Shown here: piece after piece, positions 9,075 through 16,131 of the stretch | Position numbering within the stretch: the first letter of the stretch is position 1 | Layout: every line of letters starts with the position of its first letter | Assembly (NCBI GenBank): GCA_944388395.1 | Contig: CALXIP010000120.1 | Coordinates: forward strand, 1-32,430 | Origin: an uncultured Ruthenibacterium sp. | GTDB taxonomy: Bacteria > Bacillota > Clostridia > Oscillospirales > Ruminococcaceae | Direction of reading: 5' to 3' | DNA: 32,430 nt | The notes under the pieces: model-generated | What the model saw: the letters and a program-made list of their open reading frames with translations, nothing else | Told to the model about the DNA's origin: nothing | Database searches by the model: none | Position numbers and translations under genes: made by a program

Positions 9075-9386
9075 TTACAGCTTGATCTCGATATCAACGC
9101 CGGCGGGGAGCTGCAGGCTCGTGAGAGCCTCGACCGTCTTGTTGGACGGTTTCAGGATGTCGATCAGACGCTTGTGAGTGCGCATTTCGAACTGCTCGCG
9201 GCTGTCTTTGTACTTGTGCACAGCGCGCAGGATGGTGACGACCTCTTTTTCAGTGGGAAGAGGGATGGGGCCGGAAACGCGGGCGCCGGTACGGCGGGCG
9301 GTTTCGACGATCTTCTCTGCCGCATTGTCGATGATCGTGGCATCGTAGCTCTTCAAACGAATCCTGATTTTCTCCTTGACTGCCAT
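9075..9386 (-). CDS. rpsJ: 30S ribosomal protein S10
   Basis: S10 belongs to the 30S head and, as NusE, also takes part in transcription antitermination with NusB. The 103-residue protein is full length and contains the typical [20 protein letters not shown] opening, [20 protein letters not shown] and [14 protein letters not shown]. It is the first gene of the S10-spc operon. Its AGGAGG lies at the end of a leader of about 310 nt. Confidence 0.98.
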   Translation of the reverse strand: MAVKEKIRIRLKSYDATIIDNAAEKIVETARRTGARVSGPIPLPTEKEVVTILRAVHKYKDSREQFEMRTHKRLIDILKPSNKTVEALTSLQLPAGVDIEIKL

Positions 9387-9394
9387 TTCTTTCG

Positions 9395-9697
9395 CCTCCT
9401 ATAAAATTTGTTTAGGGGGGCTTTGTAAACACTGAACACTGAGCCGTGTGTTTCACGCCTTTGCATCAGAAAAGCCGGTGAACCGCTGTGCAGTTCGCCC
9501 GGACACACTTACCGCAAAGTACATGGACATTGGTTTGTGCGGAGTAACTCACACAAACTTGACCCTTCGCATCAGTATTTGTTCGCCCGGTTCTAATGAT
9601 CGGACATACTCGGCGGAAAAACCCGTGGCTGAGCACGGCAACCTCCCGCGTCATCGCATATCTTTGCCCTGCGAAGATGCAGGGCACTCGCAGTCGC
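9395..9697 (-). promoter_or_regulatory. Structured 5' leader of the S10 operon
   Basis: This stretch without a gene would be transcribed as about 310 nt before rpsJ. In transcript order it can form a 7-bp hairpin (9685-9666), a GC-rich hairpin with CCGTG/CACGG (9638-9623) followed by five U, and an 8-bp hairpin topped by GAG/CUC (9558-9533). It also contains a duplicated module: GCATCAG plus GTTCGCCCGG (top strand) occurs at 9569-9590 and again at 9463-9502. The structure suggests an autoregulatory or attenuating leader. I do not recognise it as a named ribosomal-protein leader family. Confidence 0.6.
9617..9638 (-). promoter_or_regulatory. Possible attenuator hairpin in the S10 leader
   Basis: In the minus-strand RNA CCGUG (9638-9634) pairs with CACGG (9627-9623) around a 6-nt loop, followed by G and then UUUUU (9621-9617). 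This resembles a weak intrinsic terminator. The same U-run can instead pair with an upstream GCGGGAGG segment (about 9651-9644), so two alternative folds are possible, as in attenuators. Prediction by eye only. Confidence 0.4.
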
Positions 9698-9703
9698 CTA
9701 ATT

Positions 9704-9732
9704 ATAATAGCAAAAACCCTCGCAGAATGCAA
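9704..9732 (-). promoter_or_regulatory. Promoter of the S10 operon, embedded in the rqcH terminator
   Basis: On the minus strand TTGCAT (9732-9727) lies 17 bp from TATTAT (9709-9704). TG one base before the -10 makes it an extended -10. AT-rich tracts upstream (about 9742-9775) resemble an UP element, as expected for a strong ribosomal-protein promoter. The -35 and most of the spacer lie in the stem of the rqcH terminator. Transcription would start near 9695. An overlapping TATAAT at 9706-9701 has a poorer -35 match. Confidence 0.7.
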
Positions 9733-9740
9733 GGGTTTTT
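9712..9740 (-). terminator. Intrinsic terminator of the rqcH unit (near-symmetric)
   Basis: Arms 9712-9724 and 9728-9740 can pair over 13 bp (AAAAACCCT-CGCA with TGCA-AGGGTTTTT, one G-U pair on the minus-strand RNA) with a 3-nt loop. On the minus strand the 3' arm ends in TTTTT. It ends the operon that finishes with rqcH. Being nearly symmetric, it could also stop transcription from the other direction. Confidence 0.8.
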
Positions 9741-9800
9741 TAAGAAATTACTGAAATTTTTCTGAAAATTTGTTTGCCTGCACAAATCACAAAATTCGGC

Positions 9801-9840
9801 CGGTCAAGTTAAAACCGCGCATGCACTTTTTACTTGACCG
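9801..9840 (-). repeat. Inverted repeat across the rqcH stop codon
   Basis: CGGTCAAGT (9801-9809) and ACTTGACCG (9832-9840) are perfect 9-bp inverted repeats. Inner A and T tracts can extend the stem with one bulge. One arm contains the last rqcH codons and the stop. No U-run follows, so it is more likely an mRNA 3' structure than a terminator; the real terminator lies about 60 bp further on. Confidence 0.6.
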
Positions 9841-11593
9841 CGGCGGGAAGCGCCTGTTCCTCTACTGTAATATAAGTCGTCTCGTATGTGTCATACAAAA
9901 CCATTCCCGGTTTCGCACCATTGGCCTTCCACACATTCCGCACCTGGGTATAGTCCACCGCCACCTTTGCCCCAGCCGACTGGCTGGAATGCACAACCGC
10001 CAGCATTGCCGCCTCGGTCTTGGTACGGTCCGGCACTTCTTTTCCTTCACTGAGGACCACCACATGACTGCCGGGAGCATTCTTCACATGGAACCACCAG
10101 TCGCGCCCCCGGGCCGTCTTCAGCGTCAGACGATCGTTCTGCGTATTATTTCTCCCCACCAGGATTTCAAACCCATCGCTGGAACGGTAACGGAGAAAAT
10201 CCGCCGGCTTCTGTTTTTTATCCCGCAGCTTGTAATACTTCAGATAACCCTGATTTTTCAGTTCCAGGCGGATCTCACCCAGAGCCGCTTCGCCCTGCGC
10301 CGCTTCCACCTCATAGCGAACTGTTTCCAGATACGCAATCTCCGCATCGCTTTGCGCAATCAAATCCTTCAGCATGCGCGCTGCTGTCTGCTTCTTTTTA
10401 TAATCCTTAAAATATTTCTGCGCATTGGCACTGGGCGAAAGACGTACATCCAGAGGAATCGTCACATCCGTTCCATCATAATAGTTGGTCACCGTCACCT
10501 GCCGCGCGCCTTTCTGAATCGCCCACAAATTCGCACTCAATAATTCTCCGTAAATTCGCAGTTGATCCGAAGCCTCGCTTTGCGCCTGTTCCTCACGGCG
10601 GGCCGCCGCTTTGCGAACAGCACGTTCATAGAGATTGTGCACGGTTTTAGCCAGTTCCCGACTTTTTTGCCGCAGTCGTTCCGCCTTGTCTTTTTCCGCG
10701 TAATATCCTTCCAGCAGCGCCGAATAGCTGGCATAAGTTTTATGCTCTGCCTGTGTGCCATACTGCGTCAACGGCAAAAAACTGAACTCCACAGGGCGGC
10801 CATCCACAAGCACAGCGCAGGGACTTCCGCCCTGCCGATACAGCGTCTGAATCTGCTCGATGGCCTTTACCAACGCCATCTTTTCCTCTTCATTCAGTTC
10901 CGTTCCGATTTTCTCAGCGGGACCAAAAGCCCGGTAAGCCGCCTCGCGGCAAACGACCGGTCCCACACCGCCGGTGACTTTGATCAACGCCTGCGCCACC
11001 GGAAGTTCCTTCTGTGTCACCGCCGCCACAACACCCACTGCGCTCGTATCCAAAAACGAAGCCTTTACAGGCTTGGGCGGAAGCTGATAAAGGAGTCCCG
11101 GCAACAACTGCCGCACCTCACTGTCCTCAAAGTCCACCCGTTTCAACGCATCGATGATTTTTCCTTCCTGTGCGGGATTGGCTTTGTTCTCTTTTTGAAT
11201 CAAAACCAGATTGGAGTATCTCCCCATCAATTCCGCCGCAATGGTGTTGATCACCGTATCGCCCATTTCATTGGTGCACTGAAAATCAAAAAACAGGATA
11301 CGTTCGTCGGGGATTCCGCGCACACAAAGCAGACGTCCGCCCGTGAAATGCTTGCGCAGAAGCATGCAGAACGAAGGCGGCACTGCCGGATTCTCAAACG
11401 TCTCCTGGGTGATGCATGCGCGCGCAGAACCGGAACGCGCAGACAAAAAGAGCCGAAAGTTCTCCGTCCGCGTACGCAGATTCAGCACTACTTCATCCCG
11501 CGTCGGCTCGAAAATTTTATCAATACGCGCATCTTTCAAACGCGCGTCCAGCTCTCTTCCCGTCAAAGACAGGGTAGCCGCATCCAAAGCCAT
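9830..11593 (-). CDS. rqcH: RqcH, NFACT-family ribosome quality control factor
   Basis: RqcH binds 50S subunits with stalled peptidyl-tRNA and recruits alanyl-tRNA to add C-terminal Ala tails, marking the chain for degradation. The 587 residues show NFACT-N with the DTVINTIAAELMGRYSN region (about 112-128), a central charged coiled-coil region, and a C-terminal NFACT-R domain with DWWFHVKNAPGSHVVV. The Asp-Arg pair reported as essential in Bacillus subtilis RqcH appears by position as E97-R98, inside PDERILFF; this needs a real alignment. It used to be annotated as a fibronectin-binding protein. AAGGAG lies 7 nt before the ATG, and the nif3-like gene ends 14 nt upstream. The terminator at 9712-9740 follows. 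Confidence 0.93.
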   Translation of the reverse strand: MALDAATLSLTGRELDARLKDARIDKIFEPTRDEVVLNLRTRTENFRLFLSARSGSARACITQETFENPAVPPSFCMLLRKHFTGGRLLCVRGIPDERILFFDFQCTNEMGDTVINTIAAELMGRYSNLVLIQKENKANPAQEGKIIDALKRVDFEDSEVRQLLPGLLYQLPPKPVKASFLDTSAVGVVAAVTQKELPVAQALIKVTGGVGPVVCREAAYRAFGPAEKIGTELNEEEKMALVKAIEQIQTLYRQGGSPCAVLVDGRPVEFSFLPLTQYGTQAEHKTYASYSALLEGYYAEKDKAERLRQKSRELAKTVHNLYERAVRKAAARREEQAQSEASDQLRIYGELLSANLWAIQKGARQVTVTNYYDGTDVTIPLDVRLSPSANAQKYFKDYKKKQTAARMLKDLIAQSDAEIAYLETVRYEVEAAQGEAALGEIRLELKNQGYLKYYKLRDKKQKPADFLRYRSSDGFEILVGRNNTQNDRLTLKTARGRDWWFHVKNAPGSHVVVLSEGKEVPDRTKTEAAMLAVVHSSQSAGAKVAVDYTQVRNVWKANGAKPGMVLYDTYETTYITVEEQALPAAVK

Positions 11594-11607
11594 CGCTCTT
11601 CTCCTTC

Positions 11608-12381
11608 TCAGTTCGTTTCATATTGAAAGGGATCATGGGATTCGCCCTGCTCCGGGCGATCCCATTCATAGACCGGCAATTCCGGGAACAGCTTGTGCAG
11701 ACGCGCCGCCATCACCGGCACGATCCATTTTTCCGTGCCGTAATGTGTGGCCGCAACCGCCGCCATGCCCGCCTGCTGTGCATCCAGTGCCTCGTGATGG
11801 CTCATCTCTCCAGTCACCAAGCAGTCTGCACCAGCCGCCTGTGCCTGCGGCCAAAAATCTCCGCCGGCACCTGATACAACCGCTACCGTCCGAACCGTTC
11901 TCTCTTCTCCCGTCCAGGCAACCGATGTACCCAGCGAGTCTCGCACGTGCGCCGCCCACTGTGCCAGCGGCATCGGCTGTTCCAGTTCCCCAAAATACAG
12001 GAAATCCTCACCGGGACGGATATTCCGCAGACCGAGTTGTTGCGCCAGCGTTTCACACACGCCGCCCCGCGCCTTATCCAGATTGGTATGGGCGCACAAA
12101 GCGGTGACCTCATTCCGAACCAAAACAGCCGGAACGCTTTCGCGCGACAATTTCTTCATCGGACGAAAAATCACCGGATGATGCGACAGAACCAGGTTGC
12201 ATCCTTTTTCAGCCGCCCACGCAACAGCTTCCGGTGTAATATCCAGCATGCAGCATATACCCGTGACGACTTCGTCCGGCCCCTGCACCAGAACGCCTAC
12301 ATTGTCCCACTCTTCCGCTGTGTCCCACGGGGCCCAGCGGCCGATTTCCTCATAAACCTCCGTCATGGTCACACGCTGCAT
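11608..12381 (-). CDS. Nif3-like dinuclear metal centre protein (YqfO family)
   Basis: Members of this family form toroidal hexamers with two metal ions per subunit; the physiological reaction is unsettled, although databases often list GTP cyclohydrolase 1 type 2. The 257-residue protein begins MQRVTMTEVYEEI, with AGGAGG 7 nt upstream. The longer open frame upstream is Gly/Arg-rich read-through opposite trmK and was rejected. Likely metal ligands are visible in SHHP (66-69), AHTNLD (97-102) and a C-terminal ATHYGTEK. The length fits the short form without the inserted PII-like domain. Its start overlaps the end of trmK by 13 nt, the usual arrangement in Bacillota. Confidence 0.92.
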   Translation of the reverse strand: MQRVTMTEVYEEIGRWAPWDTAEEWDNVGVLVQGPDEVVTGICCMLDITPEAVAWAAEKGCNLVLSHHPVIFRPMKKLSRESVPAVLVRNEVTALCAHTNLDKARGGVCETLAQQLGLRNIRPGEDFLYFGELEQPMPLAQWAAHVRDSLGTSVAWTGEERTVRTVAVVSGAGGDFWPQAQAAGADCLVTGEMSHHEALDAQQAGMAAVAATHYGTEKWIVPVMAARLHKLFPELPVYEWDRPEQGESHDPFQYETN

Positions 12382-13055
12382 TTTCTTGCCTCCTGTTCTA
12401 TACGGCTCGCCAATACCAGGATATCCGCCTGCCGGTCCGGCTCCTTGACGCCCCGCGCATACTTGCGCGCCAGAAGCGCCACATGCCCCAAATAAGCCGC
12501 TGCCGCCTCTGTCCGCTTGGCCGCCTTTCCCACCGCGCACGCAAACGCATCGTGCGTTTCCGATTTAGCCGTATACTCCCAGCACATCACTGTATAAACC
12601 CGTCCGGCTGCCAGCACCGGTGTCTCGTCGATCAATGAAAAGCCGTGCGACCAAAGCCAGCCGCGCAAATGCGCATGCTTGGTTGGAGGCACGAAAATAA
12701 AACGCGTGCCGATTTCCAATGGAAACGGACACGCCTCAACAATATCACACGCCGTGATCCCCGAAACCCCGGCAATCACAACCGTCTGAACCTCCCCCGC
12801 CGAAAGCACGGAGAGGCCGTCTCCCAATCTGCACTCCACACGCTGCGCACAACCATACCGAAGCATTGTTTCCCGCGCACGTGCGAGAGGCGCCGGGCGT
12901 ATATCCGCCGCAATCACCTGGCAGTTTTTCGCCGCCGCCAGATAAGCTGACAGTTTTCCATGATCACAGCCAATATCCGCTACCGTGCTGCCCGGCCGCA
13001 CAAAAGCGGCCGCAGCAGACAGGCGCGCATCCAGAACCGGAACCTGATCAACCAA
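12369..13055 (-). CDS. trmK: TrmK, tRNA (adenine22-N1)-methyltransferase (TTG start)
   Basis: TrmK methylates N1 of A22 in the D-arm region of some tRNAs using SAM. The Rossmann SAM motif reads VADIGCDHGKLSAYL (D27 to about L38), and the C-terminal alpha-helical region has the expected length. The frame is open up to 13130, but that part lies inside the DUF1858 gene. TTG at 13055 has GGAGG 6 nt upstream and gives 228 residues, the normal TrmK length, so it was chosen. It overlaps the DUF1858 stop by 8 nt and the nif3-like start by 13 nt, which indicates tight coupling. Confidence 0.88.
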   Translation of the reverse strand: MVDQVPVLDARLSAAAAFVRPGSTVADIGCDHGKLSAYLAAAKNCQVIAADIRPAPLARARETMLRYGCAQRVECRLGDGLSVLSAGEVQTVVIAGVSGITACDIVEACPFPLEIGTRFIFVPPTKHAHLRGWLWSHGFSLIDETPVLAAGRVYTVMCWEYTAKSETHDAFACAVGKAAKRTEAAAAYLGHVALLARKYARGVKEPDRQADILVLASRIEQEARKCSV

Positions 13056-13260
13056 CGGCTGCCTCCAGTTTGGAAACCAGCTCCGCAGAGTCAATGCCGT
13101 GCACATAGCAAGCCTCTTCCAGCGTTTCAAACTGGTGCGACGGGCAGCCGATGCAGTGCATTCCCGCGCTCAGCAGCACGTTGACAACCGCTTCATAAAC
13201 ACCGTTATCCTGCGCTGTGCGCAGCAGTTCACCCATGGTCAGCTCTTTCGAAATATTCAT
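13048..13260 (-). CDS. DUF1858 domain protein (disulfide domain of the hybrid-cluster-associated type)
   Basis: This 70-residue protein is one complete DUF1858 domain, also called the prismane-associated domain. The signature GMHCIGCPSHQFETLEEAC (33-51) holds C36, C39 and C51. The function is unknown; the CxxC pair suggests redox or metal chemistry, and related domains occur next to hybrid cluster proteins. The start at the ATG at 13260 has AAGGAG about 11 nt upstream and a good promoter before it. It leads the trmK/nif3-like/rqcH operon. Confidence 0.85.
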   Translation of the reverse strand: MNISKELTMGELLRTAQDNGVYEAVVNVLLSAGMHCIGCPSHQFETLEEACYVHGIDSAELVSKLEAAVG

Positions 13261-13294
13261 TGAGACTTCAGCTCCTTTTTTCAATATCGTTGTT

Positions 13295-13323
13295 ATCATA
13301 CCCCAAAGGGACGTCTTTGGCAA
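13295..13323 (-). promoter_or_regulatory. Promoter of the DUF1858-trmK-nif3-rqcH operon
   Basis: Minus-strand TTGCCA (13323-13318) lies 17 bp from TATGAT (13300-13295), a good sigma-70-type match about 35 bp before the start codon. The spacer and -35 also contain a small perfect hairpin, CCAAAG/CTTTGG (13303-13308 and 13315-13320), possibly an operator. Confidence 0.7.
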
Positions 13324-13336
13324 GCCTTGTTTCAAG

Positions 13337-14071
13337 CTATATCACGAAGCCGCCATTCACGCCCAGCACCTGCCCGGTAATAAAGGAAGCTGCCGGCGAC
13401 ACAAGGAAGCGCACCGCCTGCGCCACGTCCTCCGGGGTTCCCAGGCGGCAGAGCGGCGTTTCATCCGCCAGCACCGCTTTATCCTCCTGCGAAAAAGAAC
13501 GCATCATATCCGTTTCCACCGCGCCCGGCGCAACGCAGTTGACCGTGATCCCACTCGGGCCTTCCTCCTGCGCCAGCGCCTTTGTCATGCCAATCAACGC
13601 CGCTTTGGCCGCGGAGTAATGCACCTCGCAGGAAGCGCCTACTTGTCCCCACATGGAGGAAAGATTGACGATTCTTCCCCATTTGCGCCGGATCATCTCG
13701 GGCAGAGCTTCCCGGCAGCACAAAAAGGCGCCACGAACATGAACCGCAAACATCTCATCCCACTCGGACGTACTCAAATCGGAAAACAGTTTTTGCTGTG
13801 CTATCCCCGCGTTGTTAATCAGAATCTCTGTTGGTCCCAACGTTTCGCGGACCTGACGAAACAACCGCTGCACACTTTCCTCTTCCGCCACATTCACCTG
13901 AAAAGGAACCGCCGTCCCCCCGTTTGCTACAATCGCCCGGCACACTGCTTCAGCCTTTTCTCTTTGACTGCGATAGCAAACAGCCACCCGGTATCCATCA
14001 GCCCCCAAAGCCGTGGCAATGGCAGCGCCAATTCCGCGGGAAGCACCTGTAACTACTGCGGTTTTTTCCAT
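13337..14071 (-). CDS. FabG-like short-chain reductase, possibly EF-P 5-aminopentanone reductase (YmfI type)
   Basis: A classical NAD(P)-dependent short-chain dehydrogenase of 244 residues. TGASRGIG (8-15) is the cofactor loop and NNAG is at 86-89. The catalytic Ser (about 138), Tyr152 and Lys156 are in place (HYSAAK). The asparagine that usually completes the N-S-Y-K tetrad appears as His111 (MFAVHVRG). The SSMWGQVGASCEVHYSAAKAA region resembles proteins annotated as elongation factor P 5-aminopentanone reductase in Bacillota, so that role is as likely as a fatty-acid FabG. No fab genes lie nearby. Its start overlaps the tadA stop by 19 nt. Confidence 0.85.
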   Translation of the reverse strand: MEKTAVVTGASRGIGAAIATALGADGYRVAVCYRSQREKAEAVCRAIVANGGTAVPFQVNVAEEESVQRLFRQVRETLGPTEILINNAGIAQQKLFSDLSTSEWDEMFAVHVRGAFLCCREALPEMIRRKWGRIVNLSSMWGQVGASCEVHYSAAKAALIGMTKALAQEEGPSGITVNCVAPGAVETDMMRSFSQEDKAVLADETPLCRLGTPEDVAQAVRFLVSPAASFITGQVLGVNGGFVI

Positions 14072-14541
14072 TTGGGCTTATCTCCTCTCTTGCGCTGCAA
14101 TCGAAGTCTTTCAAAAAACGCACGGAGCAGCGCCGCGCACTCCTCTTCCAGGAGACCGCTCTCCAAAACCGGTTTGTGGTTGAAAGGCATTTCAAACAAA
14201 TTGGTCACGCTGCCGCAGCAGCCCGCTTTTTCATCTTTCGCGCCATACACCACACGCTTCAACCGGCTGTTGATGATCGCGCCTGTGCACATGGGGCACG
14301 GTTCCAGCGTCACAAAAAGCTCGCATTGCCAAAGCCGCCATCCGCCCAATTTTCTGCACGCCTCATCAATTGCCAGAAGCTCGGCATGGTGCGTGGCATT
14401 TTTCTCCGTCTCCCGTGTATTGTGGGCGCGCGCGATGATCTCTCCATCCTTGGCAATCACCGCTCCCACCGGGACCTCTCCCAAATCTGCCGCAATGCGC
14501 GCCTGTTCCAGCGCAGCACGCATCAGTGAAACATCATCCAT
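14053..14541 (-). CDS. tadA: tRNA adenosine(34) deaminase TadA
   Basis: TadA converts A34 to inosine at the wobble position of tRNA-Arg(ACG). It has the zinc cytidine-deaminase fold: H52-A-E54 with the catalytic glutamate, and P-C82-x2-C85 as further zinc ligands. The C-terminal part contains VYGAKDEKAGCCGSV and a helix, as in TadA. The length is 162 residues. It lies between the CPBP protease (14 nt) and the reductase gene (19-nt overlap), so these three are likely co-transcribed. Confidence 0.95.
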   Translation of the reverse strand: MDDVSLMRAALEQARIAADLGEVPVGAVIAKDGEIIARAHNTRETEKNATHHAELLAIDEACRKLGGWRLWQCELFVTLEPCPMCTGAIINSRLKRVVYGAKDEKAGCCGSVTNLFEMPFNHKPVLESGLLEEECAALLRAFFERLRLQRKRGDKPKWKKPQ

Positions 14542-14555
14542 TTTCTATTCTCTCC

Positions 14556-15524
14556 TCAGCCGAACAACGGCAATACCGCCCGAATCGCCAGACCCGCAAA
14601 AGTAAGTAAAAACAAAGGAGACGTAAGCAGCCGCTCCAATCGACTCTGACGGTTTTTGGGGTCGTACACACGCGGGATCGGCTTAAACAGACGCATCAGC
14701 TTTTTGCGGTGAATCACCACTGCACAGCCAACGGCCGCGCCACAGAAAATCATGGTCAGATAAACCGTCAGACCAAACGCCGAAACACCGTCCAGCTTTT
14801 GCGTGGCATACAAAAAGCAAAAGGACATGGTATTGTTGGCCAGATGCACCACCATTCCGGCGGCAAGCGATCCCGTACAGTAAGCAGCCAGTCCCATCAG
14901 CACAGACGCCACAAACGTTGCCGGCATCTGCGCAATGTCCTGATGCAAAAGAGAAAAAAGCACGGAAGAAACAACAATGGAAAACCAGGCGCCCCAATGA
15001 GACAACAGCTTCTGCACCGCACCGCGCACAAACAGCTCCTCAAAAATTGCGGGAATCACGCAGATTCCAAGAAAATAAAGCAGCATAGCAAAGCCACTCT
15101 TTGGAAGGCGGACGCTCTCCGGCGTCTGATATGAAGTATACGATTCCAAAAAACGCTGAAGCGTACTGGTCCCCAGGCTGCATGCCAGACTGATGCCCAA
15201 AAACACCGGCACAAACAGCCACCGTTCACCTTTTCGCGGCAAATCGAAAGAAATATGCAAACGCATGGAACTGTTGCGCACCGCCGCCTTCATCATTCCA
15301 AAGGCCAGAATCAGGCCCGCCGCCGGCAGGATCAGATTGCAGATCCCCAAAATCCATTCGGGAACAGCGATCGGATTGTCCAGCGTTGCGCTCGCATGGA
15401 AAAAGCCAAACAATTTTTCAGCGCCCAGGCGCAGCAAAGCGGTGCTTCCCAGATAGACCCACGCCGCTAATGCGGTCAAATTTGCCACATATTTCAGCCG
15501 GTCGCCCTGCCGCCGCTTCGCCAT
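14556..15524 (-). CDS. CPBP-family intramembrane metalloprotease (CAAX-type)
   Basis: A polytopic membrane protein of 322 residues with about eight hydrophobic segments. The family motifs are present in order: FEELFVRG (E162, E163, R167), FSLLH (H194), and HLANN (H227, N231). These form the glutamate/histidine metal site of the CPBP (Abi/Rce1-like) intramembrane proteases. Substrates cannot be inferred; bacterial members act in bacteriocin immunity, peptide maturation or regulation. It has its own extended -10 promoter and GGGGAGG 8 nt before the ATG. Confidence 0.9.
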   Translation of the reverse strand: MAKRRQGDRLKYVANLTALAAWVYLGSTALLRLGAEKLFGFFHASATLDNPIAVPEWILGICNLILPAAGLILAFGMMKAAVRNSSMRLHISFDLPRKGERWLFVPVFLGISLACSLGTSTLQRFLESYTSYQTPESVRLPKSGFAMLLYFLGICVIPAIFEELFVRGAVQKLLSHWGAWFSIVVSSVLFSLLHQDIAQMPATFVASVLMGLAAYCTGSLAAGMVVHLANNTMSFCFLYATQKLDGVSAFGLTVYLTMIFCGAAVGCAVVIHRKKLMRLFKPIPRVYDPKNRQSRLERLLTSPLFLLTFAGLAIRAVLPLFG

Positions 15525-15557
15525 TGCCGCTGCCTCCCCTCATCCGAATTCTTTTTC

Positions 15558-15586
15558 AGTATACCAAAAACTGGGTGGGATGAACA
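15558..15586 (-). promoter_or_regulatory. Promoter of the CPBP-tadA-reductase unit
   Basis: Minus-strand TATACT (15563-15558) is preceded by TGG, an extended -10, and a weak -35 TGTTCA (15586-15581) lies 17 bp upstream. It lies about 34 bp before the start codon and just after the terminator of the lipoprotein gene. Confidence 0.6.
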
Positions 15587-15604
15587 GCTTTTTTGTCGCA
15601 GTTT

Positions 15605-15639
15605 AAAAGAAAAAGGACGTTCGTCCCGCTGAACGCCCT
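15605..15639 (-). terminator. Intrinsic terminator of the lipoprotein gene
   Basis: AGGACGTTC (15614-15622) pairs with GAACGCCCT (15631-15639) over 9 bp with one G-U pair and an 8-nt loop. On the minus strand it is followed by TTTTTCTTTT. It begins 2 nt after the stop codon. Confidence 0.8.
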
Positions 15640-15640
15640 T

Positions 15641-16000
15641 CTATTCAGGTTCTTCCTCGCAAATGTATTCGACCTGTGCATGCTTGCTGTTGGACTCCTT
15701 CAATTCCGTTTCTCCAGCAGAAAAAGAATAAAAGACTTTCACATGCTGGTCCGCCTGAAGATGGTCCTGCACTTTGATGGTGGCCCCCAGCAGAGAAAAC
15801 ACGTATTCTCTGCCGTCATCCGCACGGAGGAACAAACTTTTTGACGAGGCATCCAGCACTGTCCCGCTCACTGTAGAGCACCCGTCCAAGTCTACACCGT
15901 CCGACCAGATAGATGCCGGTTCTCGCACAATTTCTCCGCACCCCGTCAACAGCAAGATCCATGCCGCCAATATGCCGAACACCCAAATTCTGTTTTTCAT
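15641..16000 (-). CDS. Small lipoprotein of unknown function
   Basis: The start at the ATG at 16000 gives 119 residues with an N-terminal lipoprotein signal: MKNR, a hydrophobic core and a lipobox LLTGC with the lipidated cysteine at about 22. The mature part (TVLDASSKSLFLRADDGREY and following) looks like a small beta-rich domain that recalls OB-like surface proteins, but I do not recognise a family. It would be anchored to the outer face of the membrane. The gene stands alone between two terminators. A TATACT sits at 16042-16037 without a convincing -35. The longer frame upstream lacks a ribosome binding site. Confidence 0.75.
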   Translation of the reverse strand: MKNRIWVFGILAAWILLLTGCGEIVREPASIWSDGVDLDGCSTVSGTVLDASSKSLFLRADDGREYVFSLLGATIKVQDHLQADQHVKVFYSFSAGETELKESNSKHAQVEYICEEEPE

Positions 16001-16083
16001 CCGCTCTTCCCCTTCTGCCAAGCTTGTCACACTGACAGTATATGCACCTGACAGCAGCATTATCCGGACAACCTGTGAGCGAC

Positions 16084-16120
16084 AAAAAAACGGCAGACTG
16101 CTTTCAACAGTCTGCCGTTT
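16084..16120 (-). terminator. Intrinsic terminator of the ispH-rpsA transcript
   Basis: A perfect 13-bp inverted repeat (16088-16100 with 16108-16120, arms AAACGGCAGACTG and its complement, 7-nt loop) is followed on the minus strand by seven T. It starts about 11 nt after the stop codon and ends the long unit that begins at the MBOAT promoter. Confidence 0.92.
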
Positions 16121-16131
16121 CTACTTGCATT

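Noticed and set aside
9448..9765. Plus- and minus-strand open frames (88-105 codons) in the rpsJ leader
   Set aside because: They cross the terminator, promoter and leader hairpins and show no protein-like pattern or ribosome binding site.
12382..12540. 53-codon upstream extension of the nif3-like gene
   Set aside because: Gly/Arg-rich read-through inside trmK; ATG at 12381 has a well-placed AGGAGG.
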